Of a stretch of 12,271 bases of DNA, positions 6,595-12,271 are shown piece after piece. Below the pieces are notes generated by a model that worked only from the letters and a program-made list of their open reading frames with translations, was not told the DNA's origin and made no database searches. Made by a program: the position numbers and the translations under genes. Origin of the DNA: CAYVQU01 sp964453155 (lineage in GTDB: Bacteria; Chloroflexota; Anaerolineae; Anaerolineales; UBA11858). Every line of letters begins with the position of its first letter. The first letter of the stretch is position 1. The stretch lies in the NCBI GenBank assembly GCA_964453155.1, contig CAYVQU010000162.1:1-12271 (forward strand), read 5' to 3'.

Positions 6595-7130
6595 CGCTCG
6601 TGCCTGATTAAAATAGAATCATTTTTGACTCGAATAGCAAGTTCAGACCCATAGCCACCCTCAACAAGCAACCAAACGACCTCAACAACCTGACAAGCGA
6701 TAACCTGGTCTCCACGTGAAAAACGGATGTTTTCCCCCACTACCGGCGGCGTTGATCCAACGATGGCTGCCAATTCGGTCTTGTAGTCGTCCGCATAAAA
6801 TGTCAGCAGGAAAACATCGGGATTGTCGCCGAACATTGAAAAGCCTTGATTGACAATACTGGTCGGATCCGTTTCAGTTTTTTCTCGAAATCCCGCGCTT
6901 TCAGGGGGACGTACACCAGTTTCCACGACCACACTAATCCGCTCATTCAAGATCGAGTCCAGGGGAATCTCCCAGGAAACCGATGCGACTTTGCCGGCGC
7001 AGATCGGCCGGTTGCCATTTTCAGCAAACAACTTCACATAGTCCCCTTGCCGGGGAAAGAAGTTCATTGGGTTAGAGAAGATGAAATCATCCCCGATTTC
7101 ATCTTCATAAAAATCGATATATCCGGCCAT
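6591..7130 (-). CDS. Hypothetical protein with an internally duplicated beta-rich domain
   Basis: 179 residues, no recognised family. Seen: no membrane helix or signal peptide. Two segments resemble each other: residues 26-69 and 129-168 both read P-x2-G-(D/E)-x-(V/I)-(K/R)-(L/F), then C followed by V-x-x-V-x-W, then E-x-x-I-x-V. Between them lies a less ordered acidic stretch. Each half could be a small beta barrel, such as a PilZ- or OB-like fold, but no family residue pattern is clear enough to claim one. ATG 7130 overlaps the upstream stop by 1 nt (TGATG), so it is part of the same operon as the phosphoesterase and the DUF6155-like gene. Confidence 0.72.
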   Translation of the reverse strand: MAGYIDFYEDEIGDDFIFSNPMNFFPRQGDYVKLFAENGNRPICAGKVASVSWEIPLDSILNERISVVVETGVRPPESAGFREKTETDPTSIVNQGFSMFGDNPDVFLLTFYADDYKTELAAIVGSTPPVVGENIRFSRGDQVIACQVVEVVWLLVEGGYGSELAIRVKNDSILIRHER

Positions 7131-7675
7131 CAGGCCACCAGCCTTTCCAGATCGGCAACCGCATCATTAATCGCATCGCCATAGCCCCAGCCCATCCAAC
7201 CGGCATCACGCTGTAGTTTGAGAAATCGGGGCTGAAAATGGTTGTAGAGCTGCACCCGAGTTGGCGAGGCCGTGATCAAATCCACCGCGTTGAACAGGGC
7301 CGTTTCGAGCCGTTCGTAGAAGGGCATATCGATGTCACCGAAATCTTTGGTAAAGGCGGTGCCGCGTTCGACATAAGTCAGCAGCAGATCGATGGTGCCT
7401 TGCTGGTCGCCGGTAGCTTTCTTATAGGCATTGACGGCTTTGCGGGCAGCCCGGAAATTGGGCCGGTCGGGATATTTGCGCCGGGGTGGGTAGATGGCGG
7501 CAATGATTTCTTTGCGGCACTTCTCTAGGAAGGCCGGGTCTTGGGGGGATTCTGAGAATTGCTTTCGCAGGTGAGCTTTGTTGGCCGCCGACAAATTGTA
7601 CAGCCCTTTGATGATTTCGATCAGCTGATCTACGCTTTTGGTTTTGAGTTCCTTGCGGATTTGGGGCCAGTTCAT
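7130..7675 (-). CDS. DUF6155-like protein
   Basis: 181 residues from ATG 7675. The frame stays open further upstream to 7969, but that part lies entirely over the neighbouring membrane-protein gene and reads as low-complexity Arg/Pro-rich shadow sequence, so the inner ATG (MNWPQIRKELKTKS) is used. Seen: an all-helical, basic N-terminal half with a 'KELK...DQLIEIIKGLYNLS' type opening (residues 7-30), a KKATGD motif and an FTKDFGDIDMPFYERLE segment (near residues 118-134). From memory these resemble DUF6155 proteins, whose function is not known. It is cytoplasmic. A 2-nt gap to the upstream gene and a 1-nt overlap with the downstream gene indicate co-translation. Confidence 0.72.
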   Translation of the reverse strand: MNWPQIRKELKTKSVDQLIEIIKGLYNLSAANKAHLRKQFSESPQDPAFLEKCRKEIIAAIYPPRRKYPDRPNFRAARKAVNAYKKATGDQQGTIDLLLTYVERGTAFTKDFGDIDMPFYERLETALFNAVDLITASPTRVQLYNHFQPRFLKLQRDAGWMGWGYGDAINDAVADLERLVA

Positions 7676-7677
7676 CT

Positions 7678-8055
7678 TTACATCCACAGAGGCAGCAAAT
7701 AGAGCACTCCGCCGATGAAAAACAGGGCCGAGAAAACATTCGTCCGGCGGCCGCGCAGCCCAAAGAAGATGATTTGTTGTACTAGCCGCAGAAACCAAAA
7801 CACGGCGATGGCGACCAGCAATGCATTTCCCAAAGTCGTCGCAACCAGTTCGTGCCGGTAAACGATGGACAAGATCCCCACCACGATGAAGACATAGGTC
7901 AGGCACAGGTTCAGGATTTGCATCACCGCCCGGTTGACGTGGTTGAGTGCGGCCAGGTCTTCTTTCCAACGGAATAGCTTCCAGAAAAACAAGTGGAAAA
8001 ACGCGAACCCCAAGTGGAACAGGCCGCCGATAATCAGGATCGTTTTACCAGGCAT
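7678..8055 (-). CDS. Small four-helix integral membrane protein, unknown function
   Basis: 125 residues with about four membrane helices (near residues 5-24, 46-66, 73-96 and 106-123). The N-terminal helix carries a His/Phe-rich pattern, with H14 and H21 in the first helix region followed by FFWKLFRW, and an N-x-x-M-x-x-LN motif starts the second helix. I do not recognise a functional family; aromatic and His residues inside helices could bind a cofactor, but nothing shows this directly. The start overlaps the end of the aldo/keto reductase gene by 11 nt, and its stop lies 2 nt before the DUF6155-like gene. Confidence 0.75.
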   Translation of the reverse strand: MPGKTILIIGGLFHLGFAFFHLFFWKLFRWKEDLAALNHVNRAVMQILNLCLTYVFIVVGILSIVYRHELVATTLGNALLVAIAVFWFLRLVQQIIFFGLRGRRTNVFSALFFIGGVLYLLPLWM

Positions 8056-9049
8056 ATGCTTCGGGGGCTTGACCCACTCGCAATGGCCGACCGCTATTCG
8101 GACTGAAGATTTCGTCTAATTTTTCCAGGGTTTCGGGTTCAAGTTCTAATTCTGCCGCCCGATCCAAACCATCTAACTGCTCCAGGGTGCGAATGCCCAC
8201 AATCGGAGAGGCAACCGCGGGGTGAGACAAAGTCCAGGCGATGGCGACCACATGTTCTTTCTCACCGATTTCCTGACAGAGTTTCGAAAACGCCGTCATC
8301 TGTTGGTTGGTTTCTCCAAGGGTGATACCGTATTCACGTTCCACTTCACTCGTCCGTGACCCTGCAATTGATTTCAACTTACCGGTTAACAGACCGCCAG
8401 CCAGGGGCATATAGGGAATCACGCCAATCCCCATATCCAGGGCAGCGGGGAGAACTTCCAACTCAGGATAGCGGCATAACAGGCTGAACATGGACTGTTC
8501 CGAAACAAACCCGAGGGACCCGCGCTGTAGAGCCTGCATTTGATATTTGGCCAAGCCCCACCCTGGGAAATTGCTGGAACCCATGTAAAGCACCTTGTCC
8601 GCCGCAATCAGACGCTCAAACGTGCCCCAAAATTCTTCTGGAGAGACTCGGCGGTCGATGTGGTGGACCTGGTAGAGATCAATGTGGTCGGTTTGAAGTC
8701 GTCGCAGTGAATCTTCGACATGCTTGCGTACTTTGTAAGCTGAAATACCACGTTCTTCATTGGGGAGTGTGCTGTCTTTCATCGGCCCGTAGACTTTGGT
8801 CGCCAAAACCACCTGATCACGATTGGTACTGTTCTGTTGGAACCATTTGCCAATGATAATTTCAGACTTCCCCCGGTCATCAACTCCACCGTAAACATTG
8901 GCGGTATCGAAGAAGTTGATCCCTATCTCCAGGGCCTTGTCCATTATTTTGAAAGCATCCGCTTCAGTGGCTCTTGGCCCGAAGTGCATCGTTCCCAGGC
9001 AGATCCGACTGACAGTCAGGTTTGATTTTCCTAGTTGTGTGTATTTCAT
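8045..9049 (-). CDS. Aldo/keto reductase
   Basis: 334 residues. An AAGGAA ribosome binding site lies 7 nt before ATG 9049. The catalytic tetrad of the superfamily is complete: D48 and Y53 in FFDTANVYG, K85 in LATKVYG, and H129 in YQVHHID. A SSNFPGWGLAKYQ segment and PYMPLAGGLLTGKL downstream match the usual (beta/alpha)8 barrel and the phosphate-binding C-terminal part, which binds NADP(H). Known: these enzymes reduce aldehydes and ketones, sugars or xenobiotics with NADPH; the sequence resembles the YajO/YhdN-like group of general reductases, but the substrate is not evident. First gene of the minus-strand operon, so its upstream region should carry the operon promoter. Confidence 0.92.
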   Translation of the reverse strand: MKYTQLGKSNLTVSRICLGTMHFGPRATEADAFKIMDKALEIGINFFDTANVYGGVDDRGKSEIIIGKWFQQNSTNRDQVVLATKVYGPMKDSTLPNEERGISAYKVRKHVEDSLRRLQTDHIDLYQVHHIDRRVSPEEFWGTFERLIAADKVLYMGSSNFPGWGLAKYQMQALQRGSLGFVSEQSMFSLLCRYPELEVLPAALDMGIGVIPYMPLAGGLLTGKLKSIAGSRTSEVEREYGITLGETNQQMTAFSKLCQEIGEKEHVVAIAWTLSHPAVASPIVGIRTLEQLDGLDRAAELELEPETLEKLDEIFSPNSGRPLRVGQAPEAYAW

Positions 9050-9341
9050 GTATGTGTTCCTTGTTTTGTCAATTGATCATCGTCTATTTATACCATTTTG
9101 ATATGAGTCCGGGAGGCCCGCCCTTTTCCCAATCTATCAAATCACCTAAATTGGAGTGTAAAATCGCTAAACACTCTGCAAAACGCTTGCAGTTGAAATA
9201 ATTATCACCTATACTTTGATATGTTAGGAAACGAAGGCAAGGGCGCATAAAACCAAAGCGAATTACTTTTATTGGGGTCACTTATGCAAATCGCCTGAGC
9301 GATTTTGCTTTATACCAAAATGCTGCTAAAAGGGTTGTTCT
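9050..9341. other. Divergent intergenic region between the reductase operon and the defence-type operon
   Basis: 292 nt, AT-rich and not coding on either strand by my reading; the one 65-codon frame on the minus strand begins with GTG, has no ribosome binding site and shows no protein-like pattern. It must contain promoters for both flanking operons. On the minus strand a TATAAA box lies near 9090-9095 but no good -35 box is at 17 nt. On the plus strand TTTATAC near 9309-9315 overlaps a dyad but again lacks a clear -35. Confidence 0.6.
9286..9308 (+). promoter_or_regulatory. Short dyad, possible operator before the GmrSD-like gene
   Basis: AAATCGC (9288-9294) and GCGATTT (9299-9305) are exact inverted repeats around CTGA. 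GC at 9286-9287 and at 9307-9308 extend the pairing with a one-base bulge. The dyad lies 34 nt before the ATG and immediately upstream of the TTTATAC stretch, a typical place for a repressor binding site. It could also fold as a small RNA hairpin in the leader. Confidence 0.4.
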
Positions 9342-11105
9342 ATGGGCTTTGAAACACCAATAACGATTCAGAAGGCCATCGGGGAAATACAAACCAATCG
9401 ATACGTTTTACCTGCAATACAACGTGAGTTTGTATGGAGCGCAGGGCAAATTGAAAATTTATTTGATTCCCTAATTAGAGGCTACCCAATTGGTTCCTTC
9501 TTGTTTTGGAAAGTGCTCCCTGAAAAAATTGGTGATTTTCAGTTTTATCGCTTCATGGATCGCTATCATGAACGTGACTTTACGCATAATGATTCATACT
9601 CACCACCAAAAGACCGCGAAGTTATAGCAGTGCTTGATGGGCAACAAAGGTTAACAGCTTTGAATATTGGTCTTAATGGTTGGTATGCCTATAAACTTCC
9701 TCGATATTGGTGGAATAATGATGATGCCTTTCCAAAACGTGATCTGTATATCAACCTAAAGCGACCAACGTCTGAATCTGTAAATGGTTACGAGTTTCGT
9801 TTTTTGCGGGAAATAGATCTACAAAAAAAAGATGATGAAAAGTTTTGGTTCAAAGTTGGGGATGTTCTGAAATTCCCATCGATCCAGGATGTTTTCCGTT
9901 ATTGCATTCAAAACAGATTAACCGACGACCAAGATCCATATTCTTCTGATACCCTAATGGAATTATGGAATGTCACAACTCAGAAAGCCCTTGTCAATTA
10001 CTTCTTGGAAGAAGAACAGAACCTGGATAAAGTGCTGAACATCTTCATCCGTGTGAACTCGGGGGGAACTCAGTTGAGTTACTCAGATATGTTGTTGTCG
10101 ATTGCCACTGCTGCTTGGCAAGAACGTGATGCTCGTCAAGAAATCTATAGCCTAGTCGATCAAATGAACGACATCGGGGATGGATTTAACTTTGACAAAG
10201 ATTTTGTCTTGAAATCTAGTTTGGTACTGACAGATATTCCAGCCATTGAGTTTCGAGTAACAAATTTCAATCGTGAGAATATGTTGAAAATCGAGGAGAA
10301 TTGGCATTTAGTTGCTAGAGGGTTAATAACAATTGGCTACTTACTGTCTTCTTGGGGTTACAACTGGCAGACATTGCCTTCAGCATACGCTACAATTCCG
10401 CTGACATATTATCTTTTCAAAAAAAACATCCCTTCAAATTTCTCAACAGCAGCTTCCTATGACAAGGATAGAACCAAAATGCGCCATTGGTTGAGGGTTG
10501 CATTATTAAAGAGAACCTTTAGTGGTTCGCCAGACAATGTATTACGTTCAATCCGTTCAGCAATGCAAGCAGCTGACTCACTAGATCAGTTCCCAGATTC
10601 AGATATTTATCAGGCTTTAGCCCCAACGAATCGATCCATGAGTTTCGACCAAGACGAGCTTGAGGGCATCTTAAGTTATCGCTATGGACAAACCTATACA
10701 TTTACTGTTCTTGCCATGTTATACCCTTGGTTGAAGTTTGATCAACATTTTCACGTTGATCATATATTTCCTAGAAGTATGTTCAAAAAACGAGAATTGC
10801 ACAAACGGGGGATACCTGAAGACCAATGGCCTTTGTGGCTTGAACATGTCAATGATATTGGTAACCTACAACTACTCCAAGGCCCAGTAAATCAATCTAA
10901 ATCTGATCAAGAATTTGAATCCTGGCTAAAAGGAAAATGTTCAACGCCTTCGGGCTTAGTCGCTTACAAAGAACAGCACTTAATCCCTGATGTAGATCTC
11001 TCCTTTGAAAGTTTCCCTCAGTTTCTAGAATTGCGAACAAATTTGATGCGCAAATATTTAGCAAGCCTTTTAAGAGTAACTCTTTCACAAAGTAACCTCG
11101 AATAG
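9342..11105 (+). CDS. GmrSD-like DUF262/DUF1524 protein (modification-dependent nuclease type)
   Basis: 587 residues; AAAAGGG (9328-9334) lies 7 nt before the ATG. The N-terminal DUF262 domain has PAIQREFVW (24-32), a GYPIGSFLFWK segment (near 47-57) and the hallmark DGQQR (99-103). The C-terminal DUF1524 His-Me/HNH nuclease domain has H471-x-DHIFP (473-477), N504-DIG-N508 and N517-xx-K520, so the active site looks complete. Known: GmrS (DUF262, nucleotide binding and hydrolysis) and GmrD (DUF1524 nuclease) form a type IV restriction enzyme that cleaves glucosylated hydroxymethylcytosine phage DNA; single-chain fusions are common, and other DUF262 proteins such as SspE-like factors sense other modifications. 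Inference: an anti-phage effector acting in the cytoplasm. AT-rich codon use sets it apart from the genes before 9050 and suggests horizontal acquisition. It precedes a NERD-helicase gene by 16 nt. Confidence 0.88.
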   Translation: MGFETPITIQKAIGEIQTNRYVLPAIQREFVWSAGQIENLFDSLIRGYPIGSFLFWKVLPEKIGDFQFYRFMDRYHERDFTHNDSYSPPKDREVIAVLDGQQRLTALNIGLNGWYAYKLPRYWWNNDDAFPKRDLYINLKRPTSESVNGYEFRFLREIDLQKKDDEKFWFKVGDVLKFPSIQDVFRYCIQNRLTDDQDPYSSDTLMELWNVTTQKALVNYFLEEEQNLDKVLNIFIRVNSGGTQLSYSDMLLSIATAAWQERDARQEIYSLVDQMNDIGDGFNFDKDFVLKSSLVLTDIPAIEFRVTNFNRENMLKIEENWHLVARGLITIGYLLSSWGYNWQTLPSAYATIPLTYYLFKKNIPSNFSTAASYDKDRTKMRHWLRVALLKRTFSGSPDNVLRSIRSAMQAADSLDQFPDSDIYQALAPTNRSMSFDQDELEGILSYRYGQTYTFTVLAMLYPWLKFDQHFHVDHIFPRSMFKKRELHKRGIPEDQWPLWLEHVNDIGNLQLLQGPVNQSKSDQEFESWLKGKCSTPSGLVAYKEQHLIPDVDLSFESFPQFLELRTNLMRKYLASLLRVTLSQSNLE

Positions 11106-11121
11106 GTTTTCAAATACTACT

Positions 11122-12267
11122 ATGGCGAAAATGTATCCTAGTCATTTACCTGCAAGTGTAATTGAAGAACCTACCCGGGCAGCTGAGCGCAAAATTTTTG
11201 AAGCCTTGTCAAACTTGGGTTCAAAATTCACCGTTTTCTATAGTGTCGCGTGGCAGGTGCGCTCACTTCGCAACGGAGCTCAGGACGGCGAAGCGGATTT
11301 TTTGGTAGCTCATCCAGATCTCGGTGTAATGATTGTTGAAGTAAAAGGCGGGCGAATTCGATTTGATGCAACTGAAGGCCAATGGTATAGCCGAGATCGT
11401 CATGATGTTGATCACATTATCAAGGATCCAATTCAACAAGCAAGAAAAAGTAAAAGCGCTTTGCTAAATAAATTGAAAGAGTTACCGCATTGGACTGATG
11501 GTTGGCTAACGGTTGGCTATATGGCCTGCTTCCCAGATGTATATTTCACTACCGAAGCCTTCCGACCAGATCTTCCCAGGGAAATTGTAGTGGATGCAGG
11601 TGATATCAGTGATATTGAGAACGTTATTCGAAGTGCATTCAAGTATTACGCTAGTGAAGATGGTCGAACTGGCGCACTTGGCTCAGATCGCCTGCAAACA
11701 CTAACTAAATTTCTGGCCAACTCATTTGAGCTAAATACACCATTGGGAGTTGAATTAAATTACCAAGACAAGCAACTTATTCAGTTGACTGAACGCCAGA
11801 TGGAGATTTTAAAGTTTTTACAGAATCAACGGCGAGTGTTAATTGAAGGATGTGCTGGTTCTGGCAAAACAATGCTGGCACTAGAAAAAGCACAACGTTT
11901 GGGCGAACAAGGGTTTGAAGTACTGCTTACTTGTTTTAATATTCCACTGGCTGAATATCTAAAAAAACGAGCTCCTGAGGGAGTTACTGTGTACCATTTC
12001 CATGGTCTTTGTAGGGAATTCTCACAAGAAGCTGGATTGGGATACCGTTCATCACAGAATCAACAAGAAATGTACAACAACGTGTTGCCTAATATGTTGC
12101 TAGAGGCTATTGATGAGTTGGGAGATGATTATCGTTTTGATGCAATTGTTGTAGATGAAGGCCAAGATTTTCAAACTCATTGGCTTGAAACTCTAATCTT
12201 TTTATTACGTGATACCGACAATACCTTCGCCGATTATGGTGGTGAAGGGTGTACATTAACAGCATGA
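11122..12267 (+). CDS. NERD-nuclease/SF1-type helicase, truncated after Walker B
   Basis: 381 residues before a TGA at 12265-12267. The MAKMYPS opening with a following AERKIFEAL helix is typical of NERD-helicase proteins and supports ATG 11122. The NERD domain (residues ~18-120) has D55-GEA-D59 and E73-V-K75, the restriction-like nuclease residues. An SF1-like helicase core follows: Q-motif-like TERQMEIL (near residues 226-233), Walker A G243-CAGSGKT250, a LTCFNIPLAEYL strand, and Walker B V344-DEGQDF (to 350). Known: such proteins are usually 500-700 residues and carry motifs III-VI after this point; all are missing. Up to IFLLRDTDN (near residue 367) the sequence fits the family, then it diverges into a short tail and stop. 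Inference: a cell-defence nuclease-helicase interrupted near 12220, or an assembly artefact at the end of the contig. Confidence 0.8.
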   Translation: MAKMYPSHLPASVIEEPTRAAERKIFEALSNLGSKFTVFYSVAWQVRSLRNGAQDGEADFLVAHPDLGVMIVEVKGGRIRFDATEGQWYSRDRHDVDHIIKDPIQQARKSKSALLNKLKELPHWTDGWLTVGYMACFPDVYFTTEAFRPDLPREIVVDAGDISDIENVIRSAFKYYASEDGRTGALGSDRLQTLTKFLANSFELNTPLGVELNYQDKQLIQLTERQMEILKFLQNQRRVLIEGCAGSGKTMLALEKAQRLGEQGFEVLLTCFNIPLAEYLKKRAPEGVTVYHFHGLCREFSQEAGLGYRSSQNQQEMYNNVLPNMLLEAIDELGDDYRFDAIVVDEGQDFQTHWLETLIFLLRDTDNTFADYGGEGCTLTA

Positions 12268-12271
12268 ATAC

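Noticed and set aside
7676..7969. Upstream extension of the DUF6155-like frame to give a 279-residue protein
   Set aside because: It lies wholly over the membrane-protein gene in another frame and reads as Arg/Pro-rich shadow sequence; the inner ATG at 7675 fits the family start and the operon spacing.
9243..9260. Partial second copy of the palindrome arm (CATAAAACC)
   Set aside because: Only nine bases match; this is expected by chance in AT-rich DNA.
9084..9281. 65-codon minus-strand frame in the divergent intergenic region
   Set aside because: GTG start without ribosome binding site, no recognisable pattern, and it spans the region expected to hold promoters.

Overview
The window looks like chromosomal or integrated mobile DNA from an environmental bacterium. 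The style of the conjugation-type genes (PrgI-like protein, T2SS-F protein and replication-relaxation-like protein in one tight operon) and the moderately GC-rich codon use suggest a Chloroflexota/Anaerolineae-type genome. That taxonomic guess is an inference, since no marker gene is present. No rRNA, tRNA, CRISPR array, complete insertion sequence or convincing intrinsic terminator was seen.

Region 1 (1-4303, + strand) is one compact operon with mostly overlapping or closely spaced genes: the C-terminal end of a DnaB/RecA-like ATPase, two paralogous small hydrophobic proteins (VirB2/pilin-like), a PrgI-like (VirB3-like) membrane protein, a T2SS-F/TadB-TadC-like membrane platform protein, an M23 metallopeptidase with an N-terminal membrane anchor, and a winged-helix protein resembling the replication-relaxation family. 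Together they look like the envelope-spanning and DNA-processing part of a conjugative or integrative element. The transport ATPases (VirB4, VirD4 or TadA) are not in the window.

Region 2 (4304-5790) is accessory. It starts with a 49-bp near-perfect palindrome, then a Trp-rich protein of unknown function behind a plausible sigma70-type promoter, then a MntA-type nucleotidyltransferase antitoxin. The MntA gene is followed by what appears to be only the first ~28 codons of its HepT/HEPN toxin partner, so this toxin-antitoxin module looks decayed.

Region 3 (5791-9049, - strand) is a five-gene operon with overlapping or nearly touching genes. In transcription order it holds an aldo/keto reductase, a small four-helix membrane protein, a DUF6155-like protein, an unknown protein with an internal duplication, and a calcineurin-like phosphoesterase. 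It looks like ordinary housekeeping or accessory metabolism.

Region 4 (9050-12271, + strand) is clearly more AT-rich than the rest. After a 292-bp divergent intergenic region with a small dyad, it encodes a single-chain GmrSD-like DUF262/DUF1524 protein and a NERD-nuclease/SF1-helicase protein in tandem, which is a defence-island type pair. The helicase reading frame stops just after Walker B, about 4 bases before the window ends. It lacks the second half of the helicase, so it is probably interrupted or truncated there.
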